Part shown: piece after piece, positions 1-11,841 of the stretch | Position numbering within the stretch: position 1 is the stretch's first letter | Layout: every line of letters starts with the position of its first letter | DNA from: Entamoeba histolytica HM-1:IMSS | Taxonomy: Eukaryota; Evosea; Mastigamoebida; Endamoebidae | Assembly (NCBI RefSeq): GCF_000208925.1 | Contig: NW_001914874.1 | Span: 25,264-89,263, forward strand | Length of the DNA stretch: 64,000 bases | Direction of reading: 5' to 3' | Program-made: the position numbers and the translations under genes | The notes under the pieces: model-generated | The model's input: the letters and a program-made list of their open reading frames with translations, nothing else | Told to the model about the DNA's origin: nothing | Databases searched by the model: none

Positions 1-835
1 ACGAATTGTCTGGATAGAAAAGCCATGATTTCTATTTCTTCTCATCAACTCATATAAATCAAGGCTATCTCTTATCAGTTTTTTATTTCATCATATCTTA
101 TCATCACTTTGGTATGAATAGAAACCAAAACAAATGAAAGAATTTATTGTGATTTGAAATATAAAAAAAGAATGAGACAAACCCAAGCATTTCAGTGACT
201 ATACAAATATGACCATAATACATAAAATAATCCAACATTTTTAATATTCTACTATGTGGAGATTTATCATAATAATCATTTAACTATATAATGAATATTT
301 CTCGTTTTATAATTTTCAAATTCTAACTTCGTATAATTAAAAATAGAGACAAAAAGTTACAAACGAAATGAAGAACTGTTACTTCAATCAACGACTGTTT
401 AAAATACGCTGGTTTATTTTTTAAAACCTTAATAGCTACATACTTGTTTGTACTTAAATCAATACATTTAACAACTTGACCAAATGTTCCTTGACCAAGT
501 AATTGGATAACTCTATACCGTGTTAATGATTTTTGATCCATAGAAAACTGGATTCCTTCCATTGAAGTTGCTGACCCAATAATATCATCTGTCCTAATAA
601 TCAAATCTCCTGTTTCATTATCAAGACCATAATTACTCATTGGTATACTTGGTTGTGTTAATATTTGATTGTTTGTTTTATGACAATGTTGCATAGTATT
701 TGAATATCCAATGGTCATTTTTTTAATAACCCCTTCAACACGAGCCATTGGAGCACATGGGGTGATGGTAACAGAAACAAATAGGCTACTCATTAACTTC
801 TTTAGATGAATAAATTCAATTTTTGTTCTTTTCAT
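1..835 (-). CDS. Yak1/DYRK-family protein kinase, 3' end cut by window edge
   Basis: This is the N-terminal part of a dual-specificity Yak1-like kinase. Exon 1 (835..365, ATG at 835) encodes 157 residues with a pre-kinase DLIIR segment, glycine loop LGQGTFGQVV and the VAIK lysine, followed by the Yak1-like NKPAYFKQSLIEV segment. The frame then hits GTTTGT at 364. I join exon 2 (283..183) after an intron at 284..364 and exon 3 (64..1) after an intron at 65..182. The joined protein reads HFLND, then HICIVTEMLG, then LDLYELM, as expected for the alphaC to hinge region of DYRK/Yak1. Both introns start GTTTGT and end TAG. The catalytic loop and activation-loop tyrosine lie outside the window. The family is clear; Yak1 rather than another DYRK is inferred from the NKPAY and QSLIEV wording. 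Confidence 0.87.
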
Positions 836-1099
836 AAATTTACTATATATTATATTATTTATATTATATTTTATGGTTTCATTATCTTCATTCTTCTTTT
901 CGTTTTCAAGTTTTTGTTTTAAGGAAGCTTCTATTAATTAAGTTCTATCATCTTGAAATTAATTATTTCAGATTTTTCTTAATTTGTTTTATTTTTAACA
1001 CAACCAAGATTATTAAGATGATAAATGAGATAAAAAAAATTAAAGTAAAACGAACAAAGATGAAAGATATATCATAACTTAAAAAGGAGAAAAAATCAA

Positions 1100-1498
1100 T
1101 TAACCATCAACCTTAGTTTTTAATCTCTTAAGTTCATCAGTAAATTTAATATTGTTTCCAATAACAGCACATGAACATTTAGCAATATTGACAGCAACTC
1201 CATCTCTGATTTTGCATTGATTAGTCCATTCACCAAGTTGAATCTTTTCTGGGACTTTAACAATTTTGATTCCTTGTTCTTTGCAAATAGCAGTAAGAAG
1301 TCCAGTGTATTTATCATTATCACAGTCTTCAGCAATGAAACAGAAGAGGGCTTTCTTGGCTTCAATAACTTTAAGGCATTGTCTAATTCCTTTAGTTAAG
1401 ATGTTTTGGGCTCTTGCTTGATATAAGACAGCTTTAATGTCTTTTAATTCTTGTGGAAGTTCTTGAATTTCTTGAGGAGTTTGATTTTCGTCAGCCAT
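1100..1498 (-). CDS. RPS12: 40S ribosomal protein S12 (eS12)
   Basis: This encodes a small-subunit ribosomal protein of 132 residues, the same length as human RPS12. The ATG at 1498 (MADENQTPQE) is the sensible start; the frame is open a little further upstream but without another ATG. Family features include the KGIRQCLKVIEAKKALFCFIAED core of the L7Ae-like fold, the VKVPEKIQLGEW stretch and a C-terminal lysine-rich tail. It is intron-less, with a very short distance from the next coding-free region. Codon use is richer in AAG, CTT and GTC than in neighbouring genes, fitting high expression. Confidence 0.96.
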   Translation of the reverse strand: MADENQTPQEIQELPQELKDIKAVLYQARAQNILTKGIRQCLKVIEAKKALFCFIAEDCDNDKYTGLLTAICKEQGIKIVKVPEKIQLGEWTNQCKIRDGVAVNIAKCSCAVIGNNIKFTDELKRLKTKVDG

Positions 1499-2715
1499 CT
1501 TATTCAATTATTAGTGACATCTAGGTTTTCTTTTATAATATCTTTTTTTACTATATTTTTTCTATTCTACGTTTCTTCTTGTTATTTTTTGTTACATAAA
1601 ACAAAATAGTTTTATAAGAAGAAATATATTAAATTTATAAAAGTATTATGACTTTGAATAATAAATACAATAATGAAGGATTATTGGTTTTGTTTGAATA
1701 TTATATAAGTATCATTATGTTTTTCGTCAAAAGAAATTAATTAGTACTTTATAAACACCAAACTATTGAGAGTTTATTTTTTTAAATTTATCAAATTACT
1801 TTTTATAAACGACTATTTAGAAATAACTTTATGTTTTACAAATATTCATTTTATAATAAAATTATCTAAACCTGCAAATAAGGTGAGGAAATGAATGAAG
1901 TTAAAAAAAACAATGGTAACAAAATTATAAGAGAAAGGCATTGTCTTATTAATGGGATATTCACTACATATAATAAAGTAAAATACTTTCTTTATTTAAA
2001 AGGTTTTTATAATATTATTTTATAAAGAATACGTACTATAATATAACAATTCTACGTAAAAGACTAGTGTGTAAAATATAAACTCTCTTTCCTTTTTTGT
2101 TTAAAAAGTTACACGTCATTGTCTCTATACCTAAGTTAGAAAGACTATTAACTCTGTAACATAAAAAAATCAAATCATTCTTTCTTTTATAGTAGAATAT
2201 AAGTGTTATTATCTTTTTTATACTTTCATTTACTTCTAATGAAAGTACTTCAACCTTTTTTATTTTCCTTTCTCTAAATTAATATTTTTTTTTGAGTTAT
2301 TTTATTGTTCATTTGTTAATTCTTTTACACATCAATAATTTCATATCAATGCTCTTTCAAAAAAAAATATTTTACTTAATATAAATATATGAGGAGTATT
2401 AATGGGATTAAGAACCTCCATAACAAGGTTATTTCAATTCACATTATTTAAATACTGTGTTTCATTATAGACGTAGTCTAAAAGATGAATACCATTGTTA
2501 AGAAATACATAATTGATATGTTTTTATAAACTAATATGAATAAATTTTTAGTGGTATGATAGTTAGTAATGAAGAGATGACTTGGTATTACAAGGAATTG
2601 TTGGTATTGAAGCTGTTGTATTATAATATCAACTTTAATCGTTATATTGTTTTATTAATGAAAATGAATGATAGATATTTTTCATATAATTCAATCAATT
2701 AGCACTTGTTGGTTG
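1499..2715. other. AT-rich intergenic stretch
   Basis: I see no credible gene in these 1.2 kb. It is very AT-rich with homopolymer runs. One ACACGTCA motif lies at 2111..2118, part of an ACGT-core motif group described under findings. The stretch holds the promoter of eS12 at its left end and the 3' end of the NAA10-like gene at its right. Confidence 0.6.
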
Positions 2716-3377
2716 TTATTCTTTTTGTTTATTTTCCTGTTCTTGCATAACTCTTTTCCATTCATCTACAACTACAGAAGAGCAATCCTTATTAATTAAA
2801 GTATCTAATGTAAAATTATGTGTCAAAATTAATGCATCTTCTCCATCAAGATAATAATGTTTTGAAACTTTAGTTACACTAGAAAGAAAATAAGACTTGG
2901 TTTTACTTTTAACAAACTCAAACTATCATTAAAGAAATAATAAAACAAACGTAAATCCAATTGTTTTTTCATATAAATGTAAGGCTGGTTGATTTGAAAC
3001 TCTTACTTGAAGCATCATTGCTCGAGCACCAAAGACTTCAATCATACTATTTTCTGCAGCCCGAATTAATTTAGTTGCAATACCTAATCTTCTGTATGTT
3101 CTTAAAACACTAATAGAAGTTACTTGTCCTGTAACAACTGGATGAGGGTCATCATCTTCACTATATATTAGTAATTAGTAGATAATATAAAAATACATCC
3201 AAACATTTTAGTTAAACAATACCCAACCACCTTATTATCAGGTGTTACAGCAACAAAAGATGTTGGATATAATATTAAATGATAATAATATAATTGTAAA
3301 TTATAATTCTCTGGTAAATTTGTTAAATTAACATTTTGGATTGCAGGCAAATCTGCAGGCTAAATGATTACTTTCAT
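2716..3377 (-). CDS. NAA10/ARD1-like N-terminal acetyltransferase (GNAT), with an unexplained in-frame TAG near the 5' end
   Basis: This is probably the catalytic subunit of a NatA-type complex, which acetylates N-termini of nascent proteins. Exons joined by frame and family match are: first part to 3205, intron 3161..3204 (GTTTGG...TAG, 44 bp), middle exon 3160..2951, intron 2879..2950 (GTTTGT...TAG, 72 bp), last exon 2878..2716. The joined protein shows NLTNLPENY, VVGYCLTK, the acetyl-CoA loop RRLGIA, VRVSNQPALHLYEKTIGF and YYLDGEDA, all in NAA10 order. The 5' end is odd. An ATG at 3377 reads M-K-V-I-I, then TAG (3362..3360), then PADLPAIQNVNL. This matches the NAA10 start except for the stop. 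I found no normal intron that removes it. Confidence 0.82.
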
Positions 3378-3834
3378 TTATTTATTTTTATAGTTTATAT
3401 AACATATTTAATGTAAATAATCAAAAATAATTGTCATTTAAGACAAAGACACAATTAATAAAATTATTTCATGAAAAATAAAAAAAAACAAACAGTGGCT
3501 TTTCTGATGGTAAACATGATAAATTACTGTTCAAGAAAAGAATTTCTTTTTTTTTCAGATTTTTTGTCTTTTCAAATTTTTTAAATTTGTCTTTTTATAA
3601 TCCACGAAAATCACAAATAAGTCCACGTTTACATATAATTTTTGTTATTCAAGATTTAGAAATTTATGATTTATACAGATGATAAAAAAAATTAGGAAAA
3701 GAAGAAGAAATAAAAGAATAGGAAATAGAGAGAATAAAATCGAACTAGAAAATAATAAGAAAAGGAATTTCCAAAGGAACTGGGAAAGAAAATAGAAGAA
3801 CTAAGTAATTAAAAAGAAAGTTAAATAAAATTCT
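3378..3834. other. Intergenic stretch between divergent genes
   Basis: No gene is seen. The right half (about 3680-3830) is purine-rich on the + strand (GAA/AAG runs), possibly the leader or promoter of the PX-domain gene. The left part has T-rich runs. Confidence 0.5.
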
Positions 3835-5105
3835 ATGCATACGATTATTGATCCAAATACACCCGAACAAAATTTAATAACTACTGATTTTACAATATCA
3901 TTAAAAGACACAGTTAGTAATGTTGATAAGAATGTTAATTTTTACACAATTTTATTTACATGGAAACAAAAGAAAATCTGGAAAACAACACCAAAACGAT
4001 TTAGTGAATTTGAGGCATTTCACAATCTTATCAAATATGTGACAAATGATCCATGTATTATTAATTTACCACCAAAATTACTTGTTCATTCAAAAGAAAA
4101 TTTAGAAGAAAGAAAAAAAGGATTAACAAATTACATTTATTCAATTACTAAAAGTAGTTCTTTAATTCAAATTCCTGAAGTTAGACAATTTTTTGATATT
4201 CCATTTGTTGTTCAATTGTATTATGCAGCAACTCCAATGCAATTACCAGTTGTAGAAATTCAAGAATTACCAGAAAATGTTAGACAAATGTATCAAGATG
4301 GATGTACATGGACAACACATTTTAGTAGAATGTATACTTCAGTACATCAATTACCAACATTTGAAGAACAAGATGAATTTTTTGTGAAGAATAGAGAAAT
4401 GATTAATAATATGAGACAATTTTTTGAAATTCAAATGCAAACATTAACACAAGTTTGTTGTTATTTTATAGTATAGATAGAAGACATAATTAAATCAAAT
4501 AAAAAGAAAATTAATAGAAATAGGTTATTAAAGAACAAAATACTCAAATATTAAAAGATATTTTTTCTACTTCACATAGAATTTGGTTATGGATAGTTAA
4601 TATGCCACAAATTATTCATGCAATGAATGCACTTGCACCACCTACATTTATTGATGTGATGAAATATTTAAACAAAAGTACTGGAGAATTAGATATTCCA
4701 GCATCAGTTACTACATCAACAGGAGATTCTATTAAAGATTATTTTAATCAAATTACATCCATTAAAAAGAGAGGATCTGAATTAGAAGCAGAAGTTGTAA
4801 AAAATGGATTTGTATTATCATCATATACAAAGAAGAAAATTGTTGAAATTTCTGAAGAAATTGATAGACTTATTGAAGGAGTAATTTCATATAATCAATT
4901 TATCAATGGAGATAATTGTATGGATGTAAAAGAAATGTATATTGAAGCAACTGATTTAGATATTGCATTCAGTAAGAGACTTGGAATATTAATTGACAAA
5001 AAACCAGAAAATGATTGCTTACAAAAGGCAAGTTGGATTGAAGCTAAAGGATCAGATAATCAAGTATTTATGATGCAAGAATTGTATCAACCATTTGTGC
5101 TATGA
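3835..5105 (+). CDS. PX-domain protein, sorting-nexin-like (two exons)
   Basis: This is a predicted phosphoinositide-binding membrane-traffic protein of about 399 residues. Exon 1 (3835..4452) carries the PX domain at roughly residues 15-125, with the lipid-binding KRFSEF motif, the LPPK turn and a following basic helix. The intron at 4453..4523 starts GTTTGT and ends TAG. Exon 2 (4524..5105) restarts in frame as VIKEQNTQILKDIF and continues as a helical region that may form a BAR-like dimerisation arm, though I cannot confirm BAR. Without the join the upstream frame ends in VCCYFIV. The PX assignment is firm; retromer or SNX1/5 membership is not shown. Confidence 0.82.
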
Positions 5106-5363
5106 TAAAAGTATAGAATTGACAGTCTTTTAAGGGTTAATATCATTTTCTTTTCAATGATTTCAGATGGGGAGTTAAAAGAAAGATAAGACAAAAAAAA
5201 CAACAAATAAGAAATATAATTTATTATAAGAAATGATAAATAAGTAGAAAAAACCAAATAAAAATATGAAAGAGATATTCGTTTCAATAACAAAATATGA
5301 AAAAACAAAATAAAAAATTTAAATAAACTAAAAAATGAATAGTTTTAATATTTAAAGATATAA

Positions 5364-6720
5364 ATGTTTAAGTCATTTATGAAAAAGAAAAAGGAAAAAG
5401 AAGAAAATCTTGTTATTAGTGAGCCAGAAGGATTTCAACATATTCATCATGGAGAATATACATTAGGAGAATTAACAGGAATTCCACCAGAATGGGAAGC
5501 ACAATTAAAATCATCAGGAATTACAGAAAAAGAAATTAAAGCACATCCAGAAGTTGTTCATGACGTATTAGATTTTCATAATAAAAATTTAGCAGAAATA
5601 GAAGAAACAGAAGTTGGAAAAGAAGAAAATGAAAAAGAAATAAATTGTATGAAAGAAGATGATGGACAATTCCAACTTCAAATTCAACCATTACCTGATG
5701 AAAAAGAAGTTGATTTAAAGAGTTTTATTAATAAAAATGATCCAGATGAAATATATGAAAATTTAGAAAAGATTGGAGAAGGAGGAGTTGGTGATGTCTT
5801 TAGAGCAACAAGGAAAGTTGATGGATGTGAAGTTGCATTAAAAAGAATGAGAATTACAAAGAAAAGTAAAAGAGCAATTGTTACAGAAGTTACTATATTA
5901 AATCAATATCGACATGAAAATGTAGTGACTTATATTGAATGTTATTTAATTAATGAAATGTTATGGTTAGTAATGGAATATATGGATGGAGGATGTTTAA
6001 CTGATATTATAGACAGACATAAAGAAGTACCATTAACAGAACATTTTATTAGTTTTATTTGTACAGAAACATTAAAAGCATTAACATATCTCCATTCATT
6101 TCATTGTGTTCATAGAGATATTAAATCAGATAATTTATTATTGAAAAAAGATGGAAGTATTAAATTATCTGATTTTGGTTATGCTGCTCAACTAACTAAA
6201 CAAAAATCAAATAGAACAAGTATTGTTGGAACACCATATTGGATGGCACCAGAATTAATCAGAAGTCAACGATATGATGAAAAAGTTGATATATGGTCTT
6301 TAGGAATTATGTGTATGGAAATGGCTGATGGAAACCCACCATATATGGATTATCCTCCAATGAGGGCATTATTTCTTATTACTACTAAAGGAATTCCTCC
6401 TTTAAAAGATAAAGAAAAATGGAGTACTTTATTTAATACTTTTGTTAGTGATTGTTTAGTACTCAATCCACAACTTAGAAAAACATCATTTGAAATGATA
6501 AAAGTTTGTTCTTTCTTTTATTTTCACATGTAAATTTATTCTTTTCTTTATATTTTAATTATCTTCAGACTTGATATTAATCTTCTTTTAGCATCCGTTT
6601 TTAGAGACTAAAGTTAGTAAATCAGAAATGGCTGATTTAATTCAAAAGGTTGCTGATTTACCTCCTCAAGAAGATGATGATGATGAGAGTGAAATAGATA
6701 GTGGAATAGATGATGAATAA
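5364..6720 (+). CDS. PAK-type Ser/Thr protein kinase with CRIB motif (two exons)
   Basis: This is a p21-activated-kinase-like effector of Rac/Cdc42 GTPases, about 422 residues. The N-terminus is basic and then carries a CRIB/PBD motif (ISEPEGFQHIHHG, residues 18-30). After an acidic linker the kinase domain starts near residue 130: IGEGGVGDVF loop, ALK lysine 160, HRDIKSDN at 250-257, DFG at 270-272, and GTPYWMAPE at 289-297, the STE20/PAK signature. Exon 1 (5364..6503) stops being coding at GTTTGT. The intron is 6504..6591 and ends TTTTAG. Exon 2 (6592..6720) adds HPFL, the conserved end of subdomain XI, plus an acidic tail. Membrane or pseudopod localisation is known for the family, not shown here. 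Confidence 0.92.
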
Positions 6721-6794
6721 ATATCAATAGTTCATTTCAACAATGTTTAAGGTTTTCTTATATTTTCTCATTAACCAAAAATGAATAAATGAGT

Positions 6795-9700
6795 TTAATT
6801 GATATTAAAATAAACACAAAGATATTCTAGCCATATTGGATCATTTAATTCATATATATGCTTTATTATTTTAATCACAAATGGGTCTGTGATGTAATTC
6901 TTTGGATCAATTTGAGGAAAGACAAATGAAAACCATATAGAATTGATATGAACAATAGTATTTGGTATAAAACATACTTCAAGGTCATTATGTGATAATT
7001 GAGTAAAGTCATGAATAAAACTATTAAATCCAAGAGTGGGTTGAATGGAAGAATGAAATTGAGAGTTTATTTTAGAAATCACAGAATGAAAGAGTGAGAG
7101 TCTATCAACAACAACAAAGTCTTGAATTGGATAACAAGGGTCTCCAGTATATAAGAACAATTTCAATGTTAAAAGTTCATCAGCACTTGAGTTAATATGA
7201 ATAATATTATTTTCAATATGATTAAGAAGAGAAGGAATTCTTATTTGAAGAATGAAAGAGTGACACTTTAACTTATCTATTCCATTTGTTAAAGTAATAT
7301 CTGGATGAAATGTAATCAATTTTGAAATAAATCTTTGCATAGGATGAAATAAAATTGGTTCTATGTTTTGAATTAAGAGTTGAGATGGAAATAATGAAAA
7401 TGCTTTATTATTGTGAATTATTGTAGATGGTGGTAATGACTGAAACTCGAAAGGAAGAGCAAAGAGACGTTTGGAAACTAAGTCAATTGCAAAATGTGGT
7501 TGTTTTGCTGATGGTTCATTAACAAAACAGAAAATAATAAAATTATTGAGAGACACTTGTTGGACTGTAGTTTGATTCCATTCTTGTGCTTCATCACATA
7601 CTTGAATTAAAACATTATGAATTTTCTTTGAATAAATAACAATTATATTAAGTTGATTCTTAAAGTGTTGAGTTATCCAACATGGTTTCTCTTTGATACC
7701 TTGTTCTAAAATGTTAATACAAACAATACAGTCTTTCTGACTTAGAATATAATCAATAGGATATTCATTAGAACATACTGGTTTTATTTTAGATGGTGTT
7801 TCTAATGAAGAGTACCACAATGTTTGATATATTTTCTTCTTTAGTGATGGTAAAACAACATAAATTGAGTCATTTTGAATTGCAATTGGATGATTCCATA
7901 ATAAAGTATTATTACATTCTATTTCTTTTTCTTCAGTTGTATTTGTATTGATAATATACATCCGATTAGTTTTTCTTAATACAACACATTCATCGTATGG
8001 TATTGAATATGCAACATCAAATGAATGGTTCAATTCAAATTGTTTTATACCAACAACATTTATATTCGTAGTGTTTTTTCCAGTTTTAGAAATAATAATA
8101 ACATTCTTATTTGTTATTGTCATTTGTTCTTTCTTTCCTTCAACAAACAATGTTTGTGGCTTCTCCAATTTTATTTGTTTACATTTATTTACTAATAATT
8201 TGTAATATACACTTCCTTCTGAAGTATAGTCAATAGCTCTTTTTCCTTGACCATCTAGCAATGTGGCATTACAACCATGTTGTAATAACCAATCTATAAA
8301 AGTGGAATTTTGTTGTTTGACTGCATCATGCAATGGACGACTACCATTTACTCTTCCATCAATAATAGAAGCATTAAACCTAATTGCAACCTCATCACTT
8401 TCAATATTCCATCCATTCAATTGTTCAACTCTTCCTCCATTCTCTAAAATAAACTTTAACATTTTAGGATTGGTGTACATTGTAATATGTGCAGAATAAT
8501 AAGACAATGGAGTAGAAATCATTTTTATAACATATTCTTCTGCAGGAGAATCAGAAAGAAGTAAAGAGTCTAGAATTTCTTTGGAGAAGTTTTCATCTAT
8601 TCCAACTATATCTTTTGAACGTAACACTTCCAAAACATAAAAAGATTTTGTTGTTAAAGCTGTTTTGATGATTTTAATATAATCAATGATATGATTTGCA
8701 AATGGATACATTTCTAATGCATTATTAAATCCAACAATGTCATCAATACCACCAATAATTTCTCTTGGAAATTCTTTGATTGGTAATGTTAATAATATTT
8801 TACGATGTGACTTACTGAATGGAGTGCAAACAAGAGATCTGAAGATTGAACAATCTAACTCTTCTGCATAAGGCAATAATGCAGAGAATGTGATTGGCTC
8901 ATGAAAAAAAGCAGCCATTCTCAATGCATGATGTTTTGCATATGTTGTCTGTTGGAATAAACATTCTAAACTCATAGAATTGATAATACATTTTACCAAC
9001 TCTTCATTTGGTTTCAATGATAGAGAATAAACTAGAACTGAAAGATGTGTTGGTAATGGTGGTGGTAGAAATGGAGCAAGTAATGGAGGATAATCAAAAT
9101 CAATGAATGGAAGATAATGTGATTCAATACATGGAGGAATTGAATTATCTGAAAGAATAACAAAAGAATAAGGTTCTAAATTGATAGATATTGTAATTGT
9201 TATTGCATCAGGAGGATAAGGGATTGTTATTGTTTGAATTTGAATATTATTTCTTGTAAATATAAATCGTTGAGGAATATTTGATTGCATAGGAAGAGAA
9301 TGTAGTTCTGTTGGAGTAAATAAGACATTATTCACCCATTTTATTTCTAAAGAACCAATGTAAATAATAATCGCAAATTTTGAACGATGAGAAGATGTTA
9401 TATCAACATATTTTTTCTGAAATGGAATAGGAATTGACGTATAAATTTCTTGAGATGAAGAAGATGTATTAATGACCATTCCTCCAACCAACAAAAAACT
9501 ATTTTGTTCAACGTCTTTTGAGTTTGTTAATGACTTTTTTTGTTTATTTTCAATATTTGGCATATCTTCTTGATTTATTTTAGTCTCATCATTACTTATT
9601 CTGGATATATTTGAAATACTCGTGTTACTAGAATCTCTTTCTTCAATTAATGCACCACTCTTACCATTCTCTTGATGTTTCCAAAGTGATGGAGTCTTTT

Positions 9701-10043
9701 CTTCTTGAAGAGTTGTAGTAAAAGGGTAGTGTTTAATATTGAATAAACTGGTGAATGATAATCCAAGTGGCATTTGTTTTAGCTCGTTCATCCTCTTTAA
9801 TAAAAATTCTACAACACCAATTTGTTGGTTATAAATGGCAACAGCCAACAACTCTGAGTTGACAAGACTTGAATTTGTTTCAACAAACTCCATAATTAAT
9901 GGTAAACACCCTTGACTTGCTGCCGCTATTTGATATTTTCTTTGTTTCTCTTCATCAGATTCTTTCAAATATTCTTTCAAATGTGCTCTTACAAATTGTT
10001 CATGTCGATATAGAATGTGAGACATCATACTTTCTTCATTCAT
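6795..10043 (-). CDS. Large ankyrin-repeat protein with C-terminal BTB-like domain
   Basis: This intron-less gene encodes 1082 residues. The N-terminal 100 residues and the region around residues 540-620 look ankyrin-like; the clearest repeat contains GSRPLHDAVKQQNSTFIDWLLQHGCNA. The middle (about 640-900) is beta-rich and might be a degenerate RCC1/propeller-like segment. Near the C-terminus (about 930-1010), LTNGIDKLKCHSFILQIR and the following LLTLKLFLYTGDP resemble a BTB/POZ domain. The order ankyrin, propeller-like, BTB recalls IBtk-type proteins, often CUL3 adaptors. This is inference by architecture. The middle assignment is weak; the ankyrin and BTB parts are moderately supported. Confidence 0.7.
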   Translation of the reverse strand: MNEESMMSHILYRHEQFVRAHLKEYLKESDEEKQRKYQIAAASQGCLPLIMEFVETNSSLVNSELLAVAIYNQQIGVVEFLLKRMNELKQMPLGLSFTSLFNIKHYPFTTTLQEEKTPSLWKHQENGKSGALIEERDSSNTSISNISRISNDETKINQEDMPNIENKQKKSLTNSKDVEQNSFLLVGGMVINTSSSSQEIYTSIPIPFQKKYVDITSSHRSKFAIIIYIGSLEIKWVNNVLFTPTELHSLPMQSNIPQRFIFTRNNIQIQTITIPYPPDAITITISINLEPYSFVILSDNSIPPCIESHYLPFIDFDYPPLLAPFLPPPLPTHLSVLVYSLSLKPNEELVKCIINSMSLECLFQQTTYAKHHALRMAAFFHEPITFSALLPYAEELDCSIFRSLVCTPFSKSHRKILLTLPIKEFPREIIGGIDDIVGFNNALEMYPFANHIIDYIKIIKTALTTKSFYVLEVLRSKDIVGIDENFSKEILDSLLLSDSPAEEYVIKMISTPLSYYSAHITMYTNPKMLKFILENGGRVEQLNGWNIESDEVAIRFNASIIDGRVNGSRPLHDAVKQQNSTFIDWLLQHGCNATLLDGQGKRAIDYTSEGSVYYKLLVNKCKQIKLEKPQTLFVEGKKEQMTITNKNVIIISKTGKNTTNINVVGIKQFELNHSFDVAYSIPYDECVVLRKTNRMYIINTNTTEEKEIECNNTLLWNHPIAIQNDSIYVVLPSLKKKIYQTLWYSSLETPSKIKPVCSNEYPIDYILSQKDCIVCINILEQGIKEKPCWITQHFKNQLNIIVIYSKKIHNVLIQVCDEAQEWNQTTVQQVSLNNFIIFCFVNEPSAKQPHFAIDLVSKRLFALPFEFQSLPPSTIIHNNKAFSLFPSQLLIQNIEPILFHPMQRFISKLITFHPDITLTNGIDKLKCHSFILQIRIPSLLNHIENNIIHINSSADELLTLKLFLYTGDPCYPIQDFVVVDRLSLFHSVISKINSQFHSSIQPTLGFNSFIHDFTQLSHNDLEVCFIPNTIVHINSIWFSFVFPQIDPKNYITDPFVIKIIKHIYELNDPIWLEYLCVYFNIN

Positions 10044-11841
10044 TGTTTGAATGAATCTCCTTTTTTAGTTTTCTTTTCAAAATATCTTTTTTGTTATACA
10101 AAACGTTAAAATTGATGAATCAGCACTTTCAAGTGTGTTACAACTATCCATCTTTTAACCAACTATTAAAACAGGATCATGATAACTTTTGTACTCACTC
10201 TGTTTTATGACAAATGAAATAATTAGTAGTAAGACTGAGTAACACTTATTAAAGTTAATTTCAAATATTTTATTTTTAGATACTAACTTATTTCCCAAAA
10301 TCAATGCAATAATTTTAAATCAGTCATTTTCATTTGTCTTGAATAATTAAACCAATTAATTCAATAATAGTTCATTTTTTTAAACAAATCAAAAAGAGTT
10401 TAATAAGAAACTGTTGAGTGTCTTATTTTAAATATAAAAATAAATCATTTCCATAATACCATTATAGATAATACTATTTTGTTTTCAAATAATTGAGTTA
10501 AGAAGGAGAATTGTAAAAATATCAAAGAATATCTTAATTTATATTCAATATTCAAATTAAATAATATATTGAAAAGTGGAATAAGAAATTGCAAATTTAA
10601 TTATAAAAACTCTTATACTCTTTACAAATGAGTTGGAAACTATTATTAAATAAAAATAAATTAGTTATTAATCTGAAAGTAGTTTTAATTATTTATTAAA
10701 TTAATTAATAATTTGAATAATATCTTTCCACTAGAATATAAAAATATAAACTCTTTATTATGAATGACTCTAATAAAATTATCTTTGCTTTTTATAGATA
10801 CATATGTTCCATAAATTTATTTCATCAATAAATACAAACATTAGCATATATTAAATTGTTTTGTATTGAATCGTTTGAAATAAGTTGTTTTGTATGTTAG
10901 TAATACTAATCTTATATTCTTGAAAAATAAACACTAGTAAGGTATCAACTAGAAACCATTTTCTATATGTTTTAACTCAAAAAGTGTTTATTTAAATAAT
11001 ATCACTTGTTACCCTTTTAATGAACATCAATAAATATGAATAATATATGAAATTTGTTAAAAACAAAATAAATAATCATAAATAAAAAATAAAGATATGT
11101 AAATTCTGATGGATAAATTGAAGCTTTTGGTACAAACAAATTTAATTAAGAGCTCAATGAAACAAAAATTTAAAAACAATATAAATACAAACAGATTATG
11201 ATATAAATATTAATACATTATTAAAAATTGAAGACTTTTCATAATAATCAATTTTTATTCTTTCAAATTTATTTTTTAATGAAAAACTTGACAACAATAA
11301 ATCTTTAAACAAATAAATAATATTAAAATATGATATTCTTTTTTTAAACACGTCAAATGATATTCTTTTTAATACTACAGATAATAGTTATGTAGATTTT
11401 TATTATTTCTCATTTGTAATATGTGTTATTAACATTATTTAGTCATAGTGCTCATTTATGTCATATTAATATTCACATATTTACTGGACCTTTGCATTAT
11501 AACACCAATAATAAATTGTTTCCAATACTATATTATTCATATAGCTTGTTAAAACTCTAATTCATAACTAAGACTAAAAGCATATATTGACAAAACACTA
11601 AAATTGTAAAAGTAATAACCCTTCAATTCCTTTTTGAAATGAATAGTTTTTCTAATAACTAAGTTTTCTTTAAATTGAGAAATGATTATATTAGGTTCTT
11701 CAAAACACATTATAACTCTTGTAGAAGTATTTTAAATTTGCTCTTCAATTTAAAAAAACAAAAAATAAAAAAACTTTCAAGAAGTTATTTAATTGAAGAA
11801 AAAAAACAGAGTTGAACTAATAAATTAACTCAAAAATAAAA
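10044..11841. other. Long AT-rich region without recognised genes
   Basis: No open frame of gene-like composition is visible in these 1.8 kb on either strand. The sequence is mostly A/T homopolymers and short A/T mixtures. A single ACACGTCA motif sits at 11348..11355. The two flanking genes diverge from it, so it holds both promoters. The last 30 bases (TTGAACTAA, then AACTCAAAAAT) look like a GAAC-type element and initiator for the twinfilin gene. Confidence 0.55.

Noticed and set aside
3351..3362. A 12-base GT...TAG intron that would remove the in-frame stop of the NAA10-like gene
   Set aside because: Far below any known spliceosomal intron length; kept as an unexplained anomaly instead.
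5087..5308. Minus-strand hydrophobic frame between the PX gene and PAK gene
   Set aside because: Looks like a reversed A-rich leader; overlaps the end of the PX gene with no separate support.
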